The notes: generated by a model from the letters alone, not told the origin. DNA of 46,874 bases from an uncultured Clostridia bacterium (GCA_946491705.1 CAMLYM010000003.1:1-46874); one strand, 5' to 3'. Numbered from the stretch's first letter, positions 27,692 through 35,045 are shown. Made by a program: numbers and translations.

Positions 27692-29272
27692 TTATTGGGC
27701 CGCATGGTCCCGGATCAGCCGGTATTCGAAGGAATCCACCAGGGCAAGCCAGCTTGCCTGAATGACGTCGGTGGAAACGCCCACCGTAGTCCACACGTCC
27801 TTGCCGTCGGTGGAGGTGATGAGAACCCGGACGTTGGCGGCGGTGGCCTGCTTGGAGTCCATCACGCGCACTTTATAGTCGATCAACCGGCACCGGCCCA
27901 TGGACTGGTAAAAATGGGACAACGCTTCCCGCAGAGCCAGGTCCAGCGCGTGAACCGGGCCGTCCCCTTCTGCCGCCGCAATGCAAAGCTCGCCGCCCAC
28001 CCGGATTTTGATGGTGGCGGTGGCGGAATTGCCGGTGTCGTCCCTGGGCTCTTCGTCGAGCACCTTATAACTGACCAGTTCAAAAAAGGGCTCGTACATC
28101 CCTAGCGCCTTGCGCACCACCAGTTCAAAGCTGGGCTCCGCCCCCTCGAACTGATAGCCGTCATGCTCGAGCTGCTTTAACCGGTCGAGAATCACCTGGG
28201 TTTCCCGGGACTCCCTCGTAAGCTCCGGACAGACCCGCTGCACCCGCTGCAAAACAGCCGCCCGGCCCGTTTGCTCGGACATGAGAAACCGCCGTTCGTT
28301 TCCCACCGATTCCGGGCTTACCTGCTCAAAGGACCGGGACAATTTCAGCACCCCGTCCGCGTGCATCCCCGCCTTATGGGCAAAGGCGGAGGCACCGATA
28401 AAGGGCTGGGTATGGGGAATGCGAACGTTGGCGATTTCCGCGATTTCCCTGGAAACCGGCGTCAGGCTTGCGAGGTTCTCCGGCGGGATGCACAAAATTC
28501 CCCGCTTGAGCTGCAAATTGGACGCAATGGTGGAAAGGTTCGCATTGCCGCACCGCTCGCCAAAGCCAAGCCAGGTCCCCTGCACCTGAACAGCCCCCGC
28601 CTGCACCGCGGCTATTGTCCCCGCGACCGCCATGCCGCAGTCGTTGTGGCAGTGAATTCCCACTGTCCCTTCCGGGAACTGCTTCACCACCTCGCCGGTA
28701 ATTTTTCCAATCTCATCGGGGAAGGTGCCGCCGTTGGTGTCGCACAAAACCAAGCGTTCTGCGCCTGCGTCCGCTGCTGCCTGCAGCGCTGCCAAGGCAA
28801 ACGCCGGATCGTCCTTATAGCCGTCGAAGAAATGCTCCGCGTCAAAAAAAACCTGTTTCCCGTTCTCCTTGAGGTAACGAACCGTGTCCCCGATCATGGC
28901 AAAGTTTTCTTGAGGGGTGGTCCCCAGGATTTCCGTCACATGCAGCTTCCAGCTCTTTCCGAAAATACAGCACACTGGCGCGTTCGCCTGCAAAAGGGCC
29001 TGCACGTTCGCGTCCTGCGCCGCTTTTATCCCTTTTCGCCGGGTGGAACCGAAGGCGACGATGGTCGCGTGGGCAAGCGTCATCGTTTCAATCTGCTGGA
29101 AATATTCCATGTCCTTTGGATTGGAGGCCGGGTTTCCCGCTTCAATGTAGGCGACCCCCAAGGAATCCAACAGCCTGGTAATCGCCAGCTTATCCTCCAC
29201 CGATAGGGAGATTCCTTCTCCCTGCGCACCGTCGCGCAAGGTGGAATCAAACAGTTCAATTTCGCGCTGCAT
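27692..29272 (-). CDS. cimA: (R)-citramalate synthase
   Basis: Condenses pyruvate with acetyl-CoA to citramalate, a route to 2-oxobutanoate and isoleucine that avoids threonine. 526 residues. HMGL-like TIM barrel with LFDSTLRDGAQ, the metal-binding IHCHNDCGMAVA and GERCGNANL; the C-terminal region has the LeuA-type allosteric dimer domain (about 400-520). The overall length and the C-terminal LSHFYQSMGRCRLIDYKVR favour the CimA group over 2-isopropylmalate synthase. The start is ATG at 29272, with GGGGGTG 8 bp upstream; a TTG five codons earlier is ignored. It has its own strong promoter. No leucine or isoleucine operon genes lie beside it. Confidence 0.9.
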   Translation of the reverse strand: MQREIELFDSTLRDGAQGEGISLSVEDKLAITRLLDSLGVAYIEAGNPASNPKDMEYFQQIETMTLAHATIVAFGSTRRKGIKAAQDANVQALLQANAPVCCIFGKSWKLHVTEILGTTPQENFAMIGDTVRYLKENGKQVFFDAEHFFDGYKDDPAFALAALQAAADAGAERLVLCDTNGGTFPDEIGKITGEVVKQFPEGTVGIHCHNDCGMAVAGTIAAVQAGAVQVQGTWLGFGERCGNANLSTIASNLQLKRGILCIPPENLASLTPVSREIAEIANVRIPHTQPFIGASAFAHKAGMHADGVLKLSRSFEQVSPESVGNERRFLMSEQTGRAAVLQRVQRVCPELTRESRETQVILDRLKQLEHDGYQFEGAEPSFELVVRKALGMYEPFFELVSYKVLDEEPRDDTGNSATATIKIRVGGELCIAAAEGDGPVHALDLALREALSHFYQSMGRCRLIDYKVRVMDSKQATAANVRVLITSTDGKDVWTTVGVSTDVIQASWLALVDSFEYRLIRDHAAQ

Positions 29273-29304
29273 AACCGACACCCCCAAATTTTGATTTGCC
29301 TTTC

Positions 29305-29333
29305 ATTATGGAGGAATTTTTCCCGCTTGTCAA
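29305..29333 (-). promoter_or_regulatory. cimA promoter
   Basis: On the minus strand: TTGACA (29328-29333), 17 bp, CATAAT (29305-29310). Consensus -35 with a one-mismatch -10. It leaves a very short leader, so no room for an attenuator. Confidence 0.78.
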
Positions 29334-29353
29334 CCGCCGGGCCTTGGTTTTCC

Positions 29354-29382
29354 TTGTAATTTTCGGGGCAAGCGAGTAGAAT
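29354..29382 (+). promoter_or_regulatory. Promoter of the cupin gene
   Basis: TTGTAA (29354-29359), 17 bp, TAGAAT (29377-29382), 32 bp before the cupin ATG. It stands back to back with the cimA promoter. Confidence 0.6.
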
Positions 29383-29414
29383 AAGAATAGAAACAGGAAA
29401 AGGGGGTTTTGGCC

Positions 29415-29768
29415 ATGCTGGTACGCAACTTCTTGGAATGCGACCGGGAATGGAACCAATCGCACGGAAGCCAGGCAAAGAGCTTTTCCGGCTTTGTTTT
29501 TAAAGAGCCGGACTTTGAGGTGCCCATTCGTTTTGTCCGTTTCTCCACCTATCCACCCGGCTCCGGCGTGGGGCTGCACACCCACGGCAACGACCAGGAG
29601 CTGTACATCATCCTGGAGGGCAGCGGAGTCTGTGAGGTCAATGGGGAAAAGAGGGAGGTCGCGGTGGGCGATATCATCGTCAACCCGCCCTACGGCACCC
29701 ACGCGCTTTACAACACCGGAGAAACCAACCTAACCATGCTTCTTTTGGAGGTATACAACAAAGCCTAA
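29415..29768 (+). CDS. Small cupin-domain protein
   Basis: 117 residues, a single cupin barrel. Motif 1 is G-x5-HxH-x4-E-x6-G (GVGLHTHGNDQELYIILEG) and motif 2 is G-x5-PxG-x2-H-x3-N (GDIIVNPPYGTHALYN), so all metal ligands (two His, Glu, His) are kept. Substrate unknown; small cupins of this kind include isomerases, dioxygenases and sugar-binding domains. The start is ATG at 29415 with AAAAGGGGG 9 bp upstream; TTG at 29409 is less likely. It sits between cimA (divergent) and the tRNA gene. Confidence 0.85.
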   Translation: MLVRNFLECDREWNQSHGSQAKSFSGFVFKEPDFEVPIRFVRFSTYPPGSGVGLHTHGNDQELYIILEGSGVCEVNGEKREVAVGDIIVNPPYGTHALYNTGETNLTMLLLEVYNKA

Positions 29769-29776
29769 TTTCGCTC

Positions 29777-29805
29777 TTGCGTTCTTGGGGAAAATCCAGT
29801 AAAAT
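29777..29805 (+). promoter_or_regulatory. Candidate tRNA-Leu promoter
   Basis: TTGCGT (29777-29782), 17 bp, TAAAAT (29800-29805), about 35 bp before the tRNA. It is followed by an inverted repeat (AAGGAG...CTCCTT, about 29805-29833), which may instead end the cupin transcript. Confidence 0.45.
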
Positions 29806-29839
29806 AAGGAGGCTGCCGGAGCAGTCTCCTTATCAATCG

Positions 29840-29924
29840 GCGGGTATGGCGGAATTGGCAGACGCGCAGGATTTAGGATCCTGTGCCGCAAGGCGTGCAG
29901 GTTCGACCCCTGTTACCCGCACCA
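29840..29924 (+). tRNA. tRNA-Leu, anticodon UAG
   Basis: The acceptor arm GCGGGTA (29840-29846) pairs with TACCCGC (29914-29920), then discriminator A and an encoded CCA. The anticodon stem CAGGA/TCCTG holds the loop TTTAGGA with anticodon TAG at 29874-29876. A long variable arm (GCCGCAAGGC region) and the T-arm GTTCGAC fit a class II leucine tRNA. It reads CUA and related codons. Confidence 0.96.
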
Positions 29925-29941
29925 GCGGCCAGTCGCCGCAA

Positions 29942-29981
29942 ACAAATCGCGCACTTATCTGAGTGTGCGATTTGTTTTTTT
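29942..29981 (+). terminator. tRNA-Leu terminator
   Basis: ACAAATCGCGCACT (29942-29955) pairs with AGTGTGCGATTTGT (29962-29975), 14 bp with one G-T, followed by a run of T. A diverged copy of this element lies at 30618-30650. Confidence 0.9.
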
Positions 29982-30064
29982 ATACCTGCAAACACGCCAC
30001 ATTCTGTTTGCCGTCTCGCTTTTGATGATCTTTCTTTTCCTGCATATCGGCCAAGGGCGCAGGC

Positions 30065-30250
30065 CTAATCAACAATGTCCATCGTGTGCTCTTCTTTGAT
30101 CAACGTAGGAAAGCACTCCAAATAATAGTCGCATTCGTCGCAGCAGCATTCAATGGGAAGGCCATTATTATCGGTATGCTCACCGTTACCAAGGCAATCG
30201 TCTCCGTTATTCCCAGGGGTGAGAGGAATGCCCGTTACATCAAGAATCAT
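30065..30250 (-). CDS. Small cysteine-rich protein, tentative
   Basis: 61 residues with a tight cysteine group, IECCCDECDYYLEC, in an otherwise acidic and neutral sequence. ATG at 30250; a weak AGGGA lies upstream. The Cys spacing suggests a small metal-binding protein. It lies in the AT-rich patch after the tRNA. Composition and the intact frame are the only support; no family recognised. Confidence 0.35.
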   Translation of the reverse strand: MILDVTGIPLTPGNNGDDCLGNGEHTDNNGLPIECCCDECDYYLECFPTLIKEEHTMDIVD

Positions 30251-30298
30251 CTATTCATTCCCTATCTTTTCTTTCGTATAAATAGAACGCCTTTGTAT

Positions 30299-30361
30299 AT
30301 GATAACACAGTGTTTGTATCAACGCAAGTCAATAGTCATTAAAATGTTATCATATTGATAA
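30299..30361. promoter_or_regulatory. Cluster of TGATA/TATCA half-sites before the RHH gene
   Basis: TGATAACAC-A-GTGTTTGTATCA (30299-30321, imperfect dyad) and TTATCA-TAT-TGATAA (30347-30361, perfect dyad) lie just upstream of the RHH gene start. Ribbon-helix-helix proteins often bind such paired half-sites and repress themselves; binding here is inferred. Confidence 0.45.
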
Positions 30362-30373
30362 TGAGGTGTTTTT

Positions 30374-30571
30374 GTGGCTACTGAAAAAATTCAGACGGGT
30401 ATTCGTTTTACAGAGGATATGCTTTTAAAAATCACCTATATTGCTAAGAAAAATCACCGCTCTCTCAATGCGCAATTGGAATATCTCGCACAAAACTGCA
30501 TTGAGGAATTCGAGTCGGAAAAAGGTGAAATCGTGTTGTCTGAAACAGACAGGCTGAAATATAGGAAATAA
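30374..30571 (+). CDS. Arc-like ribbon-helix-helix DNA-binding protein
   Basis: 65 residues. TGIRFTEDMLLKITYIAKKN followed by HRSLNAQLEYLAQ matches the beta-strand/helix/helix of Arc-type proteins, including the NxxL turn before helix B. The start is GTG at 30374 with GAGGTG 5 bp upstream. Typical of plasmids, integrative elements and antitoxins. No toxin gene is seen next to it. Its codon and base use is AT-richer than the flanking chromosome. Confidence 0.72.
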   Translation: MATEKIQTGIRFTEDMLLKITYIAKKNHRSLNAQLEYLAQNCIEEFESEKGEIVLSETDRLKYRK

Positions 30572-30617
30572 TTTGGATGTAAGCGCTATCGACGTACCCA
30601 GACAAGTCCCCGCGGAT

Positions 30618-30650
30618 CAATCGCGCACGGTAACAAGTGCGTGATTTTTT
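30618..30650 (+). terminator. Terminator after the RHH gene, diverged copy of the tRNA-Leu terminator
   Basis: ATCGCGCAC (30620-30628) pairs with GTGCGTGAT (30637-30645), one G-T, then TTTTTT. It shares ATCGCGCAC, the T-run and a following TGCAA with the tRNA-Leu terminator at 29942. Confidence 0.75.
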
Positions 30651-30688
30651 GTACTTGCAATACTCATATGGATGATACGGAGGAGGAA

Positions 30689-30933
30689 ATGTTTAAGCAT
30701 AAGGCAAGTGGCGGTACCCGAAATTTGTGTGGTAAAAAAATCGCTGCATTGAGAAAAAATTTACCGGAAAAAAATCACAGAGATTGCTTGCTGAAAAAAT
30801 GCAGATAAAAGGGATTGACATGGATAAGACCGCAATCAAACGAATTGAAAATGGCGAAAGATATGTGACTGATATCGAACTGAAAGCATTTTCGGAACTA
30901 TTTTGCGTAAGTGCGGATTTTTTATTGGAATAA
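30689..30933 (+). pseudogene. XRE-family HTH regulator broken (or slipped) at an A7 run
   Basis: Frame 1 from ATG 30689 reads ...GKKIAALRKNLPEK, the start of an XRE domain, then goes off and stops. From TCA at 30775 the -1 frame continues the same domain: SQRLLAEKMQIKGIDMDKTA, IKRIENGERYVTD, then FCVSADFLLE and stop at 30931. The junction is AAAAAAA at 30768-30774. Either one A was lost, or the gene is expressed through slippage: GAA AAA AAT contains the -1 heptamer A AAA AAT in phase. GGAGG precedes the ATG. Confidence 0.78.
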
Positions 30934-30954
30934 CAAACCAATGCGGTTTTTGAT

Positions 30955-30996
30955 GCAATTCACGCGCCAGTGTAACACTGGACGCAGTCGAATTGC
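30955..30996. repeat. Nested inverted repeat (possible cruciform or RNA hairpin)
   Basis: The outer arms GCAATTC (30955-30961) and GAATTGC (30990-30996) enclose an inner perfect hairpin CCAGTG-TAA-CACTGG (30967-30981). No T-tract follows. Lies between the two XRE genes; role unknown. Confidence 0.5.
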
Positions 30997-31090
30997 AGAA
31001 TGCCTCTGACAAACGGACATGGGGATTACATCCCCTTAATATTTGAGATTATAACCCCCATAATAGCAAATGTTACGGTGGGGGTGTCCT

Positions 31091-31294
31091 ATGATCGTTT
31101 TTAATAAGCTGTGGGATGTTATGAGAGAAAAGAACGTTTCCACTTATCAGCTGCGTGAAAAATGCGGCATTGACAGCAAAACCGTTCGGCGGCTGAAAGC
31201 CAATGAAAATGTGGAGACCAAAACTTTGAATAAAATCTGTGTTGTTTTGGATTGCAAGCTGGAAGATATCGCCGAGTTTATCCCGGAACCCTGA
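31091..31294 (+). CDS. Small XRE/Cro-type HTH regulator
   Basis: 67 residues, almost entirely one helix-turn-helix domain: NKLWDVMREKNVSTYQLREKCGIDSKTVRRLKANENVETKTLNKICVVLDC, the Cro/C1 pattern with recognition helix SKTVRRLK. The start is ATG at 31091 after GGTGGGGGTG. An ACCCCC at 31056-31061 could pair with the G-run and mask the ribosome site. Such minimal regulators are common on integrative elements of Clostridia. Its target is unknown. Confidence 0.8.
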   Translation: MIVFNKLWDVMREKNVSTYQLREKCGIDSKTVRRLKANENVETKTLNKICVVLDCKLEDIAEFIPEP

Positions 31295-31356
31295 CAAGAA
31301 AGTTCTGCCGGCTCAACACAGCTTAGGTATGACAATAAATTATGTATATAAGTAAA

Positions 31357-31393
31357 GTAAAAAGAGTCCGGTCAAATGACCGGACTCTTTTTA
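31357..31393. terminator. Bidirectional terminator between the XRE gene and mscL
   Basis: AAAAAGAGTCCGGTCA pairs with TGACCGGACTCTTTTT across AA, with A and T runs on both ends. It serves mscL on the minus strand and could stop transcription from the island on the plus strand. Confidence 0.9.
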
Positions 31394-31444
31394 CGCATAT
31401 TTGAACGAAAAACGGCCTCTTTTACCCCAATAGCGAAATCAGGC

Positions 31445-31858
31445 TTATTCCTTCTCTACTTCCATGTGCAGTTCAGACGTACAGTGGGGGCAGCGCGTCG
31501 CTTCGATGGCAATTTCGCTCATGCAATACGGACATTTTTTGGTGACCGGGGCTGCCGCCTCTTCCTTTTTCCGGCCCAGCTTCATAAGCTTATTGATGAC
31601 TTTGAGCAGGCAGAAAAGCACCAACGCCATAATGAAAAAGTTAACCAAGGCAGACACAAACGACGAGGCGAAACCCGCCACGTCCTGCAGATTGTATCTT
31701 TCCGCCCCGGTAACGAACTTCAAAATCGGCGTAATAAAATTATCGGTCAAGGACGTGACAATCCCGGAAAAGGCGCCGCCGATGAGAATGCCCACCGCCA
31801 TATCCATCATATTGCCGCGCAAGGCGAACGTCTTAAATTCTTCGATAAACTTCTTCAC
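31445..31858 (-). CDS. mscL: Large-conductance mechanosensitive channel with C-terminal zinc ribbon
   Basis: Emergency osmotic release valve, a pentamer in the membrane. 137 residues: FKTFALRGNMMDMAVGILIGGAF is the conserved N-terminal helix and first transmembrane segment; the second is at about 70-92. The tail carries a zinc ribbon, CPYCMSEIAIEATRCPHC (CxxC-x11-CxxC), in place of the longer C-terminal helix bundle, a variant also known in other Gram-positives. The start is GTG at 31858 with AAGGAGAG upstream. Its own promoter candidate and a terminator make it a single-gene unit. Confidence 0.95.
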   Translation of the reverse strand: MKKFIEEFKTFALRGNMMDMAVGILIGGAFSGIVTSLTDNFITPILKFVTGAERYNLQDVAGFASSFVSALVNFFIMALVLFCLLKVINKLMKLGRKKEEAAAPVTKKCPYCMSEIAIEATRCPHCTSELHMEVEKE

Positions 31859-31893
31859 ATTATTCTCTCCTTTTTCTCATGTTCTGTAATCCC

Positions 31894-31922
31894 AACATAG
31901 CATACTCCTCATGGTTTTTCAA
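31894..31922 (-). promoter_or_regulatory. mscL promoter
   Basis: On the minus strand: TTGAAA (31917-31922), 17 bp, TATGTT (31894-31899) with an extended -10 TGC. Confidence 0.5.
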
Positions 31923-32024
31923 CAAACAATGCGCGTTTTTTTAGCGGAAATCTTTTGTTTGTAGATGAAAGAAACACAAGGCCATTCGTATAGACGCCAA
32001 GCTGTTGCAGAGCCTGCTTGAGGC

Positions 32025-32053
32025 TTGACCGCGGCCCGCTCTCCTTTTATACT
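32025..32053 (+). promoter_or_regulatory. trmO promoter
   Basis: TTGACC (32025-32030), 17 bp, TATACT (32048-32053), 31 bp before the trmO ATG. Close to consensus. Confidence 0.75.
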
Positions 32054-32084
32054 GGAAGATACCCAATGAAATGGAGATGAAGAC

Positions 32085-32807
32085 ATGCTGCAACCGGTCG
32101 AGATGCGGATCATCGCCCGCATTCACAGCGATTTCCCCTCGAAATTCGGTATTCCCCGCCAAAGCGGTTTGGTTGACGCGTTGACATCCACCATCGTATT
32201 TGAGCCGGACTACCGCAATCCCGACGCCCTGCGCGGCCTGGAGGGGTATTCCCACATCTGGCTGCTGTGGCAGTTTTCCGAAGCCGTGCGGGAAGGCTGG
32301 TCCCCCACCGTGCGGCCGCCCCGCCTGGGCGGCAACACACGCATGGGCGTATTCGCCACCCGCTCGCCCTTCCGCCCCAACCCCATCGGCCTATCCTCGG
32401 TGCAGCTTCGGGAAATCGCGATGGATAAAAAGCTGGGCCCTGTGCTGCGTGTGTCGGGCGCAGATTTGATGGACGGCACCCCTATTTTTGACATCAAGCC
32501 TTATCTCGCCTACACCGACGCCCATCCCCAGGCCACCGACGGCTTTTCCTTTTCCTCCAAAGAGGATGTGCTGAAGGTGGACGCTGCGGCCGGGCTGCTC
32601 GAGCGCGTTCCTCCAACCTGTCGGGACGCCCTCTTACGCGTGCTGGCGCAGGATCCGCGTCCCGGCTATCAGGATACGCCCGGGCGGATATACAAAATGG
32701 AGTTCGCCGGGGTAGAGGTGCATTTCACCGTGACGGACGGACGGCTTACCGTTTGTGACGTTCTTCCTGCAAAAGACGGGATTCCAGGAAAAACGGGATC
32801 AAAATAA
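32085..32807 (+). CDS. trmO: tRNA (t6A37) N6-methyltransferase, TsaA/TrmO family
   Basis: Methylates N6-threonylcarbamoyladenosine at position 37 of some tRNAs using S-adenosylmethionine in the E. coli homologue. 240 residues. The beta-barrel domain signature is plain: LRGLEGYSHIWLLWQF, then TRMGVFATRSPFRPNPIGLSSV and IFDIKPYLAYTDA. The C-terminal part (about 160-230) matches the usual extension. The start is ATG at 32085 with GGAG upstream. A single gene with its own promoter. Confidence 0.92.
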   Translation: MLQPVEMRIIARIHSDFPSKFGIPRQSGLVDALTSTIVFEPDYRNPDALRGLEGYSHIWLLWQFSEAVREGWSPTVRPPRLGGNTRMGVFATRSPFRPNPIGLSSVQLREIAMDKKLGPVLRVSGADLMDGTPIFDIKPYLAYTDAHPQATDGFSFSSKEDVLKVDAAAGLLERVPPTCRDALLRVLAQDPRPGYQDTPGRIYKMEFAGVEVHFTVTDGRLTVCDVLPAKDGIPGKTGSK

Positions 32808-32879
32808 CGGCGCGTACTTCTGCGCCTCCGTGTAAAATCGGGTGTACTTTTTACCCGATGGAAAGAAAGGATGGAGCCA

Positions 32880-33656
32880 ATGACCGACTATCAGCCCAGT
32901 GCTCTTGCCAAAGAGATGATACGGTATTTAGACTGCCCTTGTAAGGTATTCGCCCCTATGGCGGACGACGATCCTCTCCTGGCCGCTTATGAGGAAGCCC
33001 GGCAGGAGGGACTTCGGGAAGGATTTACCCCGGTGCTTGTGAAGGTGGACGATACGCTAATGGAGTGCCTGGTTATGAACGCGGACGAGGAAAACGAACC
33101 GGACTTCGCCTTATCCGCCGTGCGCGCTTACCGGGCCCGGCTTTTAAGCGAGGCGCTGCCCGACGGGAAGGACTGCCTTCAGGAATGGGAGATGCAGCGC
33201 CGGGAGGAAGCCGAAGACGACGGATTCCCCTGGGACGACGTGCTCGGCGAGAGGACGGGCGGCGAACCAAATGACCGGTTCTCCGCCTATTGGAATTACG
33301 AGACGTCCCTTACCGACGAGGTGATTCTGGCAATGATCCCCACCGACAAGGCCTGGCAGGTGTTCGCCTGGCTGCCCATGGGCAACTGGAACGACTGCCC
33401 CGACACGCCCGAGCTGATGGCGGTGGCCAAACGGTGGCAGGAGGCCTTTGGGGCGGTGCCTGCCTGTATCAGTCACGACGAGCTGGAGTTCCTGCTGCCT
33501 GCGCCGGTATCCGACCCAAATGCCGCTCAAAAGCTGGCGCTGGAGCAGTACGCCTTCTGCCCGGACCGGGTGGAGCAATGCGAAGAGGACGGCAGCGTGG
33601 GAAAACTGGCTGATTCTTTAACTAAGTCCACCGTTTGGTACTTCTGGTGGGATTGA
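32880..33656 (+). CDS. DUF4253 domain protein
   Basis: 258 residues. The C-terminal half matches DUF4253: VAKRWQEAFGAVPACISHDELEFLLP, LALEQYAFCPDRVEQ and the end TVWYFWWD. The N-terminal half is acidic with no motif I know. Function of the domain is not established to my knowledge; it often occurs near polymorphic-toxin immunity genes, but no toxin is seen here. Two ATGs: 32871 and 32880. AAAGGA lies 8 bp before the second, which is used. It is 38 bp upstream of the PLP lyase gene. Confidence 0.82.
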   Translation: MTDYQPSALAKEMIRYLDCPCKVFAPMADDDPLLAAYEEARQEGLREGFTPVLVKVDDTLMECLVMNADEENEPDFALSAVRAYRARLLSEALPDGKDCLQEWEMQRREEAEDDGFPWDDVLGERTGGEPNDRFSAYWNYETSLTDEVILAMIPTDKAWQVFAWLPMGNWNDCPDTPELMAVAKRWQEAFGAVPACISHDELEFLLPAPVSDPNAAQKLALEQYAFCPDRVEQCEEDGSVGKLADSLTKSTVWYFWWD

Positions 33657-33694
33657 TTTTTGCGCAAAGGCGCGCGAAAGGAGCGAGCACATTT

Positions 33695-34867
33695 ATGATC
33701 GACTTTGATGAAATCATCGACCGCACGGGTACCGACAGTCTCAAATACGACGGCGGCCCGGTGATGAACCCATATCTTCCGGACGAATATCTGCCCATGT
33801 GGGTGGCGGACATGGATTTCGCCTGTCCGCAGCCGGTGCTCGACGCCATGAAGGAGCGGCTGGACCGGCGGATCCTGGGATACAGCATGCTGCTGGATCC
33901 GGGGTATTTTAAAATTGTAACCGGATGGTTCTGGCGGCGGCACGGCTGGCGGGTGGACGCGGACAGCATTGTGTTCAGTTCCGGAGTGGTAAGCGCCATG
34001 CATACGGCGGTGGAACGGCTGACGAAGCCCGGTGACGGCGTCCTTCTCAATACCCCGGCCTATCACCCTTTTGACGATACCATCAAGCGCTTCGGCCGCA
34101 CCCCGGTCTACTCCCCCCTTCTCTACCGGGACGGGACCTATACCATCGACTACGAGGACTTGGAGCGAAAGGCTAAGGACCCGCGCAACACCCTTTTCTT
34201 CTTCTGCAGCCCCCACAATCCCACCGGCCGGGTCTGGCGGGAGGAGGAGCTGCGGCAGGTGGCCAGGCTGTGCTTTGCAAACGGGGTGTTCGTGGTGTGC
34301 GACGAGATTCACAGCGACATCCTGCGCAAGGGGGAAACCCACATTCCCTTGGCAAAGCTCTACCCCGAGGAAACGCGGATCATCACCTGCACCTCTCCCA
34401 GCAAAACCTTTAACTTAGCTGGCAACCAGCTGGCGAACCTGGTGGTGGCGGACAAGGCCCTGGCCAGGGAATGGCGGGAGACACAGGCCTGCGGGTTTCC
34501 GAACCCGCTGTCCATCGCCGCCTGCAAGGCGGCATACACGAAGTGCGACGAGTGGGTGGCGCAGATGAACGCGTATGTGGATGAAAATTTCGCCCTAGTC
34601 AAGCGGCGTTTGCGCGTCGATCTGCCCAAGGCGAAGTTTTCCATCGGCCAGGGGACTTATCTTGCCTGGATTGACCTGCGCGGCTTCGGGCTCACCGACC
34701 GGCAGCTCAAGGAGCGCATTTCCAGGGCGGGGCTTTTCATCGAGTTTGGGGACGAATTTGTGGCAAACGGCGAAGGCTTTGTGCGTATCAATCTGGCCTG
34801 TCCCCGAACGCTTGTGGAAAAGGCCATGGATATTCTGGCCAGCTGCCTGGGAGAAACCCATTCTTAG
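33695..34867 (+). CDS. MalY/PatB-type aminotransferase (probable cystathionine beta-lyase)
   Basis: 390 residues, fold-type I PLP enzyme. The N-terminal PMWVADMDF is typical of the MalY/PatB group; SPHNPTGRVW and VCDEIHSDIL hold the cofactor-binding Asn and Asp, and the Schiff-base lysine is Lys237 in TSPSKTFNLAG. Members cleave C-S bonds of cystathionine or cysteine conjugates; some also regulate (MalY). The start is ATG at 33695 with GAAAGGAG 12 bp upstream. Probably cotranscribed with the DUF4253 gene. A terminator follows. Confidence 0.92.
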   Translation: MIDFDEIIDRTGTDSLKYDGGPVMNPYLPDEYLPMWVADMDFACPQPVLDAMKERLDRRILGYSMLLDPGYFKIVTGWFWRRHGWRVDADSIVFSSGVVSAMHTAVERLTKPGDGVLLNTPAYHPFDDTIKRFGRTPVYSPLLYRDGTYTIDYEDLERKAKDPRNTLFFFCSPHNPTGRVWREEELRQVARLCFANGVFVVCDEIHSDILRKGETHIPLAKLYPEETRIITCTSPSKTFNLAGNQLANLVVADKALAREWRETQACGFPNPLSIAACKAAYTKCDEWVAQMNAYVDENFALVKRRLRVDLPKAKFSIGQGTYLAWIDLRGFGLTDRQLKERISRAGLFIEFGDEFVANGEGFVRINLACPRTLVEKAMDILASCLGETHS

Positions 34868-34892
34868 TTCGAAAACAAACAACGCAGAGAAG

Positions 34893-34928
34893 GACGGGGA
34901 CCCAAAAGATTCCCGCCCCCTTTTTTCT
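34893..34928 (+). terminator. Terminator after the PLP lyase
   Basis: An imperfect stem, CGGGGA with TTCCCG, followed by CCCCCTTTTTTCTC. Plausible but the stem is short. Confidence 0.55.
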
Positions 34929-34945
34929 CTTGATTTGGCGGGGGG

Positions 34946-35045
34946 ATGCTAAAACTTTCCCCCCCCCCCCCCCCGGCGCGGAACCAATTGGTTCCCGGCC
35001 TTCTTTCTGCTCTGAATGAGCGGCGGTATGCTAAAACTTTCCCCC
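34946..35045. repeat. 18-bp direct repeat of the ydjH-like 3' end, with C16 tract and 16-bp palindrome
   Basis: ATGCTAAAACTTTCCCCC occurs at 34946-34963 and 35028-35045. The second copy is the minus-strand end of the TPM gene (GGGGKF-stop); the first is a detached copy 82 bp further downstream. The first copy runs into 16 C residues (34959-34974), followed by the perfect palindrome GGAACCAATTGGTTCC (34980-34995). Confidence 0.85.

Noticed and set aside
29777..29962. Open frame across the tRNA-Leu gene
   Set aside because: It is fully explained by the tRNA and its terminator.
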